From an uncultured Bacteroidota bacterium (GTDB taxonomy: Bacteria > Bacteroidota > Bacteroidia > Chitinophagales > LD1), in contig CAIOTH010000106.1 of NCBI GenBank assembly GCA_903861145.1, positions 1-64,000 of the forward strand: a stretch of 64,000 nt of DNA. The letters run 5' to 3'. This document shows, piece by piece, positions 37,872-46,692 of the stretch. Every line of letters starts with the position of its first letter. Position 1 is the stretch's first letter. Position numbers and translations under genes: made by a program. The notes under the pieces were generated by a model. The model did no database searches. It worked only from the letters and a program-made list of their open reading frames with translations, and had not been told where the DNA came from.

Positions 37872-38057
37872 AACAGTTAACTTATAATTTGTTAAACGTA
37901 AGTTAGCGCATTTAGTTTTACTGATACAAAGTTGGCGTTGTTTTGTAGCCCTTGGCCGATGATTTATGGCGGTTTATGAAAAATGCCCGCTGTTTATATG
38001 CTTGCACATGCCTAAGTTTATATTTTTGCGGCACCTAAAAATGGCCTTCTGCGGATT

Positions 38058-40460
38058 ATGAACAGATTATTTACCCTGGTATTGTTTTGCCTCGCTTTTG
38101 TGGTGCTTACTTGCACAGAGGGTAAGGCACAGGGTAAATTTACCATAAGTGGTTACATAAAAGATACAGCTAATGCCGAAAGCCTACTTTCCGCCTCGGT
38201 TTATATTGTTGAGTTGGGTAAGGGAATTAACACCAACGAATTTGGATTTTACTCACTCACTGTTCCATCGGGCAAGTACACTTTAAAAATATCCTATGTG
38301 GGTTATACTACCAGAATAGAGGTTGTTGATTTGCATAAGGATATCAGGTTGAATGTGGACCTTAAATCGGCAACAGTTGAAAAAGAAGAAGTAGTGATAA
38401 CCGGAGAGAAGCGGGGCAACAATGTTGAAAGCACTGCTATGGGTGTACAGGTAATTAGCATGGAACAGGTAAAGACAATCCCTGCATTTATGGGCGAGGC
38501 AGATGTTTTAAAAACGATTCAGCTATTGCCCGGCATTATTTCGGCTGGTGAAGGTAACACCGGTTTTTATGTGCGCGGTGGAAGTTCAGATCAAAACCTG
38601 GTTTTGCTTGATGATGCGGTTATATACAACACGGGCCACCTGTTGGGCTTTTTCTCGGTGTTTAACTCTGATGCGCTTAAAAACACCACTGTTATTACCG
38701 GTGGCATGCCTGCTGAATATGGCGGAAGAATTTCATCGGTAGTTGATGTGCAGATGAAAGAAGGCGATATGCGCAAGTGGGATGTTGACGGGGGAATAGG
38801 TTTAATTGCATCGCGCCTTACGGTACAGGGGCCATTGAAGAAGAACAAGTGTGCCATTATAGTTTCGGGCCGTCGAACTTATATCGACCTTATAACTGCC
38901 CCCATTTTTAAAAACGTTGCGGGAGGGCAGTTTGCAGGCAACTCTTATTATTTCTACGATTTGAACGCCAAAATTAATTACCTGATTAGCGACCGCGACC
39001 GCTTGTTTTTGAGTGGCTACTATGGCAAAGATGTTTTCAATTTTGCCGACCCGGGCGGGGAGTTTAAAGTCGCCTTTCCGTGGGGCAACAGCGCCGCTAC
39101 ATTGAGGTGGAATCACCTTTTTAGCGACCAGTTGTTTTTGAATACCAGTTTTGTTTACAACAGCTTTGGATTTAAGGCCAATACCAATTTTCAAAATGTA
39201 ACTTTCAATTTAAGCTCGCAGGTGCAGGATATGACTGCCAAAATGCAATTTGAGTATTCGCCGTTTTTAGGGCACCTAATGAAATTTGGCTGGCAATACA
39301 GTTTCCACACATTCGCTCCATATCAAACTACCGGTACGGTTGGTTCATCAAACTTTTCAAGCACCAGTAATGCTACCAAATACGCCAATGAGGCTGCCAT
39401 ATTTTACCAGGATGATTTTGATGTAACCAACTGGCTTAAAATAAACGTAGGCATACGTGGTTCGCTGTTTAATTTTATGGGGCCTTTCTCCGAAATTCAG
39501 TTTAATCAATATGGCAATGCCACCGATACGCTTAAGTATAAAGCCGGCCAAAACATTAAGCTTTATTTTGCCGCTGAGCCCCGCCTATCCATGCGCTTTA
39601 AGGTTGATAAGGCTTCGTCTATTAAAATGGGAGCAACGTTAAACAAGCAATACATTAACCTGGTGCAAAGTGCAACTACCACTTTGCCAATAGACCTTTG
39701 GGTACCGGCAACAGCGCTTGTAAAACCGCAAATGGGTATTCAATCATCTGTCGGCTATTTCCGCAATTTTAATAATGATATGTTCGAAACCTCGGTTGAG
39801 GTTTATTACAAATACTTGTGGCACCAAATTGAGTTTGGCGAAAGCGCCGTGCCGGGCACCTTTACTACCGATATTGAACAGCAGTTTGTATTTGGTAAAG
39901 GATGGAGCTACGGTGCTGAGTTTTTTGTGAAAAAGGCCAAAGGCAAATGGACCGGTTGGATATCGTATACCCTTTCGTGGGCTTATCGCAAATTCGATTC
40001 AATTAATGCGGGTAAGCCTTTTTTGGCTGAATATGACCGCCGTAATGATTTGAATATTGTAAACATGTACGAAATCAATAAGCACTGGAAGGTATCGGCC
40101 ACGTTTGTTTATGCCAGTGGGCAGCGTACCACTTTGCCCGTTTCTTACTACTTAATTCAAGGTCAGGTAAATTATGTTTACGGGCCGCGTAACTGGTATC
40201 AAATGCCGGCATACGATCGCCTCGATTTAGGCTTTACTTATTCAATCATTCCTAAGAGGAAAAGAAAAATAAACTTTACATCTGATATCAGTGTTTCGGT
40301 TTACAACGCTTATAATCGCATGAATCCTTTCTTCCTTTATATTGATGCCGAGGGTGACGTGGGCGGTGGAGCTAATGGTACCAAATCGATAAAGTTTACA
40401 GCGCGGCAGGTTTCGTTGTTCCCAATTTTGCCAAGTGTAACCTGGAATTTTAAATTTTAA
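38058..40460 (+). CDS. TonB-dependent receptor with carboxypeptidase-regulatory-like N-terminal domain
   Basis: FTISGYIKDTANAESLLSASVYIVELGKGINTNEFGFYSLTVPSGKYTLKISYVGY; plug GEADVLKTIQLLPGIISAGEGNTGFYVRGGSSDQNLVLLDDAVIYN. Confidence 0.95.
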   Translation: MNRLFTLVLFCLAFVVLTCTEGKAQGKFTISGYIKDTANAESLLSASVYIVELGKGINTNEFGFYSLTVPSGKYTLKISYVGYTTRIEVVDLHKDIRLNVDLKSATVEKEEVVITGEKRGNNVESTAMGVQVISMEQVKTIPAFMGEADVLKTIQLLPGIISAGEGNTGFYVRGGSSDQNLVLLDDAVIYNTGHLLGFFSVFNSDALKNTTVITGGMPAEYGGRISSVVDVQMKEGDMRKWDVDGGIGLIASRLTVQGPLKKNKCAIIVSGRRTYIDLITAPIFKNVAGGQFAGNSYYFYDLNAKINYLISDRDRLFLSGYYGKDVFNFADPGGEFKVAFPWGNSAATLRWNHLFSDQLFLNTSFVYNSFGFKANTNFQNVTFNLSSQVQDMTAKMQFEYSPFLGHLMKFGWQYSFHTFAPYQTTGTVGSSNFSSTSNATKYANEAAIFYQDDFDVTNWLKINVGIRGSLFNFMGPFSEIQFNQYGNATDTLKYKAGQNIKLYFAAEPRLSMRFKVDKASSIKMGATLNKQYINLVQSATTTLPIDLWVPATALVKPQMGIQSSVGYFRNFNNDMFETSVEVYYKYLWHQIEFGESAVPGTFTTDIEQQFVFGKGWSYGAEFFVKKAKGKWTGWISYTLSWAYRKFDSINAGKPFLAEYDRRNDLNIVNMYEINKHWKVSATFVYASGQRTTLPVSYYLIQGQVNYVYGPRNWYQMPAYDRLDLGFTYSIIPKRKRKINFTSDISVSVYNAYNRMNPFFLYIDAEGDVGGGANGTKSIKFTARQVSLFPILPSVTWNFKF

Positions 40461-40463
40461 GTA

Positions 40464-41489
40464 ATGAGGCGATTGAATAGTTATATAAAACGCATTGCCT
40501 GTTTTGGGTTGAGGTATGGTATTTTTATAATAGCCGTGGCGTTGGCGGCATGCTCAAAAGTTGTAAAGGTTGATATCCCCCCCGCGTCGCAGCAGGTAGT
40601 TGTAGATGGTTCAATTGAATACAATTCGCCGCCCATTATTTTACTTTCAAAAAGCCAACAATTTTTTGGCACAACAAATTTGAACAACCTGGGGGCCTAT
40701 TTTATACATGGCGCAAAAGTAAAGGTTACTGCCAGCGATGGCACTTCGGTACAGCTTGTTGAGTTTTGCCTGCAAGACCTAAACCTGCCTGCGGCCCAAC
40801 AACAACAGGTACTAAGTGTACTGGGCTATACCAGCGCTGACTCAGCAAACGCCTTAAATATTTGTGCTTACACTGTTCCCGATGCTATAACCTTTTTCAC
40901 CACTGGCACTTGTAGCTTTATGGGTAAGCAGCGCACCGCTTATAGTTTGGATATTATGTCTCCGCCTATTTATTCGGGGCAGCATGATTCAATACACGTT
41001 ACATCTAATACCACCATACCAACTGCTGTTGGCATTGATTCGCTGGCTATACGGCCAGATAATGACCCTGTTTACGCCGATTCGTTTGCGTCGGTACATG
41101 TTTTTGTTACCGTGCCCGATACATTTGGTAACTTTTTGCGCTACCTAACAAAAACCGGTAACCAGCCATTCTATCCTCCATTGGGCGGCTCGGTTTATGA
41201 CGATAAGCTTTTTGTAGGCCAAAACTTTGATTTGCCCCTGGAACGAGGACAATCGCCCGATGCAACGTTTAATTTAAATACGGATGTGTATTTCCCCAAG
41301 GGGGATACTGTGACTGTTAAGTGGAGCAATATTGATGCCAACACCTACAACTTTTTCTATACTTTGGAGAGTGATGGGGGTAATAGCCCGTTTTCATCGC
41401 CGGTAAAAATTGTGAGTAACGTTAATAACGGACTGGGGTGTTTTGCCGGTTATGCCACTAAGTACTACAGCATTTACGTGCCTAAGTAA
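40464..41489 (+). CDS. DUF4249 domain-containing lipoprotein
   Basis: Lipobox-like LAACSK; downstream partner of TonB receptor; KVVKVDIPPASQQVVVDGSIEYNSPPIILLSKSQQF. Confidence 0.85.
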   Translation: MRRLNSYIKRIACFGLRYGIFIIAVALAACSKVVKVDIPPASQQVVVDGSIEYNSPPIILLSKSQQFFGTTNLNNLGAYFIHGAKVKVTASDGTSVQLVEFCLQDLNLPAAQQQQVLSVLGYTSADSANALNICAYTVPDAITFFTTGTCSFMGKQRTAYSLDIMSPPIYSGQHDSIHVTSNTTIPTAVGIDSLAIRPDNDPVYADSFASVHVFVTVPDTFGNFLRYLTKTGNQPFYPPLGGSVYDDKLFVGQNFDLPLERGQSPDATFNLNTDVYFPKGDTVTVKWSNIDANTYNFFYTLESDGGNSPFSSPVKIVSNVNNGLGCFAGYATKYYSIYVPK

Positions 41490-41571
41490 TTGTGGATATA
41501 ATTTCGCCCCCCGTTGCACACACCTGCCTTATTTTTGAAACCTGTGTGAATTGAATTAAAATTTATATAAT

Positions 41572-42513
41572 ATGAGTAACGAAGTTGAAAGAGTGCACTG
41601 TTTAATTATTGGTTCGGGCCCGGCCGGATATACTGCGGCTATTTATGCTGCACGTGCAAATCTGAAGCCCATGATGTATACCGGCTTAAGGCCCGGTGGG
41701 CAATTAATGGATACTACCGATGTTGAGAATTTTCCTGGCTATCCAACCGGCATACTTGGCCCCGAGATGATGGAAGATTTTAAAAAGCAGGCCGAAAGGT
41801 TTGGTACCGATATACGTTTCGGCATTGCCACTAAAGTTGACTTTAGCAGCCGACCGCATAAAGTTTGGATTGACGATATTAAATTGATTGAAGCAGATGC
41901 TGTAATACTTGCTACCGGTGCTGAAGCAAAATGGTTGGGTATCCCCAGCGAAAAGCGTTTAAATGGCTCGGGTGTTAGTGCCTGTGCGGTGTGCGATGGC
42001 TTTTTTTATAAGGGAACAGAAGTTGCCATTGTAGGCGCCGGCGATACAGCTTGTGAAGAAGCTATTTACCTTTCAAAACTATGCACCCACGTGCATATGA
42101 TAGTAAGAAGAGACCAAATGCGTGCTTCTAAAATTATGCAGGAACGTGTGGTTAACACACCTAATATTACTGTTTACTGGAACAGTGAAACGGATGAGGT
42201 TTTAGGTGAAAACGTAGTTGATGCGGTACGAATATTAAATAATAAAACAGGCGAAAAGACGACGATACCGGTAACCGGTTTTTTTGTAGCCATCGGGCAC
42301 CAGCCAAACTCGGGAATATTTAAAGACATACTTACAATGGACGACCAGGGTTACCTCATTACCCAGCCAGATTCTACCAAAACTAATGTTGAAGGCGTTT
42401 ATGCCTGCGGCGATTTGCAGGATAAAGTATTTAGGCAAGCCGTAACTGCTGCGGGTACTGGTTGCATGGCTGCGTTAGAAGCAGAAAGGTGGTTATCAGA
42501 ACAGAATCATTAA
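41572..42513 (+). CDS. trxB: Thioredoxin-disulfide reductase
   Basis: IGSGPAGYTAAIYAARANLKPMMYTG; redox CAVC in SGVSACAVCDGFFYKG. Confidence 0.96.
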   Translation: MSNEVERVHCLIIGSGPAGYTAAIYAARANLKPMMYTGLRPGGQLMDTTDVENFPGYPTGILGPEMMEDFKKQAERFGTDIRFGIATKVDFSSRPHKVWIDDIKLIEADAVILATGAEAKWLGIPSEKRLNGSGVSACAVCDGFFYKGTEVAIVGAGDTACEEAIYLSKLCTHVHMIVRRDQMRASKIMQERVVNTPNITVYWNSETDEVLGENVVDAVRILNNKTGEKTTIPVTGFFVAIGHQPNSGIFKDILTMDDQGYLITQPDSTKTNVEGVYACGDLQDKVFRQAVTAAGTGCMAALEAERWLSEQNH

Positions 42514-42568
42514 AGGTTATTGGCAAGCGGATGAAACTACAATAAACAGTAATTGTAGCTACCGCTAT

Positions 42569-43394
42569 TTACCTATATAGATGGATAAGAATATCCTGGA
42601 ACTGACCTATCCGGGTAAACGCAGAACTGATATTGTAGTCAAACCCTTGCTTTTCTAGTTTGGCAAGAAAACCTGAAAGATTGCCTTTTTCGCCTTTAAT
42701 CTTGTGGTGGTATTCGATGATGATTTCTTTCACCTTGTCCAATCCCTGTGCGTCGCATAGCTCATCAATTATGTTGATTTCTGCTCCTTCAACATCAATC
42801 TTCAGCATATCAATCTCCGCATTCAAATTTTTGATAAAATGCGAAAGCTTTATTGCCTTAACTTTTAGCTCGGTATCTCCGCCTCTTTCTTTTTTTATTG
42901 AACCTACTAAGGTGCCAAGGTCTTCGCCATTTACGTAAAATGATATGGTCTCTTCTTTATCCGAGAGAGCCAGGTTATAAGTAGTTGTATTGGTAAGCGC
43001 ATTTTGGCTCACATTTTTTTCAAGGTATTTATAACTGTTTGGGTTAGGTTCGAAGGCGTGAATTATTGCTTGTGGGTAAATCCTTTTAAAGAACAAAACG
43101 GAGAACCCAACGTTGGCACCACAGTCAATAATAACAGGGCTGGGCTTAGTAGTAATGAAATTATAGCTCTCACCAATAAACACCTCGTTAAACAAAAAAT
43201 CGAGCAGGTAATAGTTAAAGCCGGTAATTTTATAATTCAGCAAATTAAGGGTGTGTTCCGAATTTCCTATTCCCCCCTTTTATGTAAAGTTTATAGCTAA
43301 GCTTATTGAGGGCCTGAAAAAGAAGCAGTTTTTCGCGCAGAGTTTTACCCTTCCTTTTAGCTTTTAAGGCATTATGCATTATTTTTCTAATCAT
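42569..43394 (-). CDS. FkbM family methyltransferase, N-terminus out of frame at a G6 tract
   Basis: Intact core 42569..43243 (PVIIDCGANVGFSVLFFKRIYPQAIIHAFEPNPNSYKYLEKNV). In-frame upstream residues GGIGNSEHTLNLLNYKI are preceded by TAA; MIRKIMHNALKAKRKGKTLREKLLLFQALNKLSYKLYIKGG from ATG 43394 is in another frame meeting at 43272-43277. Confidence 0.7.
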
Positions 43395-43573
43395 TTTGCA
43401 AGCTAATTATTACAGGGTTAGTTAATTGCCGGCCAATATTACGTCTTATTTTTCTCACACTAAAAGCCCGGCTAAAAACCGCTTCGATGGTTTTAAACTT
43501 TTTTAGCGAAATTTTTGTTTTAAAAAAGAGAATATTTCGCTGGAATTGGAGTTAAGCGTTTAAATTTGCTTTT

Positions 43574-44203
43574 ATGATACGCGGTGGCGGAATGTTGATT
43601 GTTTTTTTGACTTTATTTTCGATGGCTGCGCAGGCTATGCCACAAAACCAGCAGATAGACGGTTGGGTTTACGAGCGCGAGAAAAAGGGCATTAAAATAT
43701 TTACGAAAAAGAGCAAGTGGGGGAAATTACGCGATTGCAAAGCGACTATGACAGTAGCTGCATCGCCTGAGCAAATGCTTAAAATACTCACGGACTTTAA
43801 TAACTATAAAAACTGGATGCCGCGATGCCGCAAATCGAGTGTTGTTGCACGCTTGGGCGAAAATGGTTTTATTGCCCATATGGTTTTTACCGGGTTTTGG
43901 CCAATTAAGGACAGAGATTGCGTAGTTAAAGTGACCTATGAAAAGGATCCCCAAACCGGTGTTATAACGCTTACCGAAACATCGGAACCCAAGTATATAC
44001 ATGAGGAGGCAGATGTGGTGCGCATTCAGCAGCTTGTGGCCACCTGGAAATTGATTCCTAAAGACGGTGGCACTGAGGTTATAAACGAATACTCGTCAAA
44101 CCCTGGTGGTAATATCCCCGATTGGATGGTAAATACCCAAAGCGTTGAAAATCCGCTATCAACCTTCGAAAACCTGCAGGAGAAATCATCTACACATAAG
44201 TAG
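43574..44203 (+). CDS. START/SRPBCC domain-containing secreted protein
   Basis: Signal peptide; GWVYEREKKGIKIFTKKSKWGKLRDCKATMTVAASPEQMLKILTDFNNYKNWMPRC. Confidence 0.82.
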   Translation: MIRGGGMLIVFLTLFSMAAQAMPQNQQIDGWVYEREKKGIKIFTKKSKWGKLRDCKATMTVAASPEQMLKILTDFNNYKNWMPRCRKSSVVARLGENGFIAHMVFTGFWPIKDRDCVVKVTYEKDPQTGVITLTETSEPKYIHEEADVVRIQQLVATWKLIPKDGGTEVINEYSSNPGGNIPDWMVNTQSVENPLSTFENLQEKSSTHK

Positions 44204-44267
44204 TAATCGTTTTTTATTTTCGCCCTGCTAAACTTTTTATTGAACCTTTTTGTTGATTACAAACTTT

Positions 44268-44762
44268 ATGGCACAGAGCATTTATGATTTTGAGGTTAAG
44301 GACCTTACGGGCAAACCGGTAAAACTTGAACAATACAAAGGGAAAGTTCTTTTGGTGGTTAATATAGCCAGCAAATGTGGCCTTACCCCCCAGCTAAAGG
44401 GGCTTGAGAAGATTTACAAACAGTATAAGGAAAAGGGCTTTGAGATATTGGCTTTTCCTTCGAACGACTTTATGCAGGAACCTAAGGAAGGTGCCGATAT
44501 AGCCGAATTTTGCTCCATTAATTATGGAGTTGATTTTAAGGTTTTTGAGAAGGGGAAAGTGAAGGGAGATAATGGACAACCTGTTTACCAGTATTTGGGG
44601 GGAAATACAAAAAGGTTTGGTTTGTTTAATAATTACCCTGTTTGGAATTTCCAGAAATACCTGGTGGACAAAAATGGCAGGGTGGTTGACTGGTTTGCCC
44701 CATGGAAAAAACCGGAGGATGCCAAAATTACCGCTGAAATAGAGAAATGTCTGGCACAATAG
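44268..44762 (+). CDS. Glutathione peroxidase
   Basis: YDFEVKDLTGKPVKLEQYKGKVLLVVNIASKCGLTPQLKGLEKIYKQYKEKGFEILAFPSNDF. Confidence 0.93.
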   Translation: MAQSIYDFEVKDLTGKPVKLEQYKGKVLLVVNIASKCGLTPQLKGLEKIYKQYKEKGFEILAFPSNDFMQEPKEGADIAEFCSINYGVDFKVFEKGKVKGDNGQPVYQYLGGNTKRFGLFNNYPVWNFQKYLVDKNGRVVDWFAPWKKPEDAKITAEIEKCLAQ

Positions 44763-44863
44763 CCTGTGGAAAAGATAGGCACGGAAATTGGCATTGTGAG
44801 TTACTTTTGTAAATATTATAAGGTAATCGATCAAAGAATTTAATAACGTTTAAAACATAAAAT

Positions 44864-45184
44864 ATGGCAGTTCAATTAACCGATGGAAATTTCAAGACAA
44901 CTGTACTTGATAGCGACAAAGTAGCAATAGTAGATTTTTGGGCAGAGTGGTGCGGCCCTTGCAAAGCAATAGGCCCAATGATTGAAGAAATTTCGAAAGA
45001 ATATGAAGGCAAAGCCGTAGTTGGCAAAGTGGATGTTGACAACAACCCTGAAACCGCTATGAAATATGGCATCCGCAACATACCAACTATCCTTTTTATT
45101 AAAAACGGACAGGTAGTTGATAAGCAAGTTGGCGCAGTGCCTAAGGCCAGTTTAGTTGCTATGTTAACTAAACACCTTTCGTAA
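44864..45184 (+). CDS. trxA: Thioredoxin
   Basis: VAIVDFWAEWCGPCKAIGPMIEEISKEYEGKAVVGKVDVDNNPETAMKYGIRNIPTILFIKNG. Confidence 0.96.
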   Translation: MAVQLTDGNFKTTVLDSDKVAIVDFWAEWCGPCKAIGPMIEEISKEYEGKAVVGKVDVDNNPETAMKYGIRNIPTILFIKNGQVVDKQVGAVPKASLVAMLTKHLS

Positions 45185-45208
45185 TCCATTTCATTAATGT
45201 TATTCTTG

Positions 45209-45262
45209 TAGGGGCAATCATGTTGGCCGGTAAGCCGACAACAGATTGCCCCTATGTTTTTG
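45209..45262 (+). terminator. Stem-loop after trxA (possible terminator or interspersed hairpin)
   Basis: taggggcaatc ... gattgcccctа-type 11-bp perfect inverted arms (taggggcaatc/gattgccccta) followed by tgttttt. Confidence 0.55.
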
Positions 45263-45265
45263 CTT

Positions 45266-46183
45266 ATGATTAACCAACAGCAGTTTCCCGAAATTGAAAA
45301 CCTTGAGCTACTTGCAAAGCAGGTGGTTGAAGGGTTTATCATTGGCCTTCACAAATCACCTTTCCACGGCTTTTCGGTGGAGTTTGCCGAGCACCGCTTG
45401 TATAACCCCGGTGAGACAACCCGCCACCTGGACTGGAAGGTTTTTGCCCGTACCGGCAAAATGTTTGTTAAGCGTTTTGAAGAGGAAACCAATTTGCGTT
45501 GCCAGATAGTGATTGATGCCTCATCATCAATGTATTTTCCGAATGACGCGAAGGCTAAAATGAATAAGCTTCGCTTTTCAATACTTTCGGCCGCAGCCTT
45601 AATTAACCTATTGAAACGCCAGCGTGATGCAGCCGGGCTAAGTGTTTTTACCGATGAGGTAATTGTAAACACCGATGCTAAAAGCAGCACAAAGCATCAT
45701 CAATTGCTCTTTGCGCAGCTCGAGACACTTTTAAAGCAGTCACCACTAAATGTAAAAACATCCGCAGCCAAGTGCCTGCACCAAATAGCAGAAACGGTGC
45801 ATAAGCGAAGCATGATTATCATCTTCAGCGATATGTTTGATAACCTGGATGGTGCCGGTGCTGATGAGCTTTTTGCTGCTCTTCAGCATTTAAAATATAA
45901 TAAGCACGAGGTTATTTTGTTTCATGTGGTTGACAAGCAAAAGGAGCTTGAATTCAATTTCGAAAATCGCCCATACCAGTTTGTGGATATGGAAACCGGC
46001 GAAAAGGTAAAACTGCACTCCAACCAGGTAAAAGAATACTACGTAGAGAAAATGCAGGCCTTTGAAAAGAACCTCAAACTGCGTTGCGGCCAGTTCAAAA
46101 TAGATTTTGTAGAGGCCGATATTAATCTTGACTTCAGGCAAGTTCTGCTACCGTTTTTAATGAAACGGACTAAGATGACATAA
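45266..46183 (+). CDS. DUF58 domain-containing protein
   Basis: HKSPFHGFSVEFAEHRLYNPGETTRHLDWKVFARTGKMFVKRFEEETNLRCQIVIDASSSMYF. Confidence 0.92.
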   Translation: MINQQQFPEIENLELLAKQVVEGFIIGLHKSPFHGFSVEFAEHRLYNPGETTRHLDWKVFARTGKMFVKRFEEETNLRCQIVIDASSSMYFPNDAKAKMNKLRFSILSAAALINLLKRQRDAAGLSVFTDEVIVNTDAKSSTKHHQLLFAQLETLLKQSPLNVKTSAAKCLHQIAETVHKRSMIIIFSDMFDNLDGAGADELFAALQHLKYNKHEVILFHVVDKQKELEFNFENRPYQFVDMETGEKVKLHSNQVKEYYVEKMQAFEKNLKLRCGQFKIDFVEADINLDFRQVLLPFLMKRTKMT

Positions 46184-46194
46184 ATGCAATTTTA

Positions 46195-46685
46195 AATTTA
46201 CCGCAAAGCGCGCGGAGAACGCTAAGTTTTATAAGGAATAAATTAAGAGCTATGACGGAGAATGAACTGGCTACTTTAATTGTTGACGCTGCTTTGAGCG
46301 TTCATCGAGAGTTGGGGCCGGGTTTGTTTGAGTCAACCTACGAAGCTTGTATGGTTTATGAGTTAAAAAGTAAGGGAGTTGACGTAGAAGTGCAAAATGA
46401 ACTTCCGATTATATATAAGGGAGCAAAACTCGAAACTGCCTATAGAATTGACTTGTTAGTGGGCGGCAAGGTAATTGTAGAACTAAAAAGTGTCAGCGAA
46501 ATAAGCGACCAACATATGGCTCAAATTATTACTTACCTGCGGCACTCGCAGGTTAAATTAGGATTCCTCATAAACTTTAATGTAAAATTGATTAAAAACG
46601 GGATTAAAAGAGTTGCTAACGGCGTTTAATTTCTTTTATAAACGCATTTAAATCTTTGCGTTCTTAGCGAGCTTTGCGGTAAATT
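46195..46685. mobile_element. Putative GxxExxY-carrying element bounded by ~35-bp inverted repeats
   Basis: Left aatttaccgcaaagcgcgcggagaacgctaagttt (46195-46229); right rc aatttaccgcaaagctcgctaagaacgcaaagatt (46651-46685): 30/35 identical by hand alignment. Confidence 0.5.
46252..46629 (+). CDS. GxxExxY protein (PD-(D/E)XK nuclease-like)
   Basis: Motif GLFESTY within GPGLFESTYEACMVYEL; nuclease-like YRIDLLVGGKVIVELKSV. Confidence 0.93.
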   Translation: MTENELATLIVDAALSVHRELGPGLFESTYEACMVYELKSKGVDVEVQNELPIIYKGAKLETAYRIDLLVGGKVIVELKSVSEISDQHMAQIITYLRHSQVKLGFLINFNVKLIKNGIKRVANGV

Positions 46686-46692
46686 GAAATAA

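Noticed and set aside
43272-43277. Programmed ribosomal frameshift at AAAAGGGGGG in the FkbM gene
   Set aside because: The needed shift is +1 (or -2), not the usual -1 slippery class, and no stimulatory structure was identified; a homopolymer indel is simpler.
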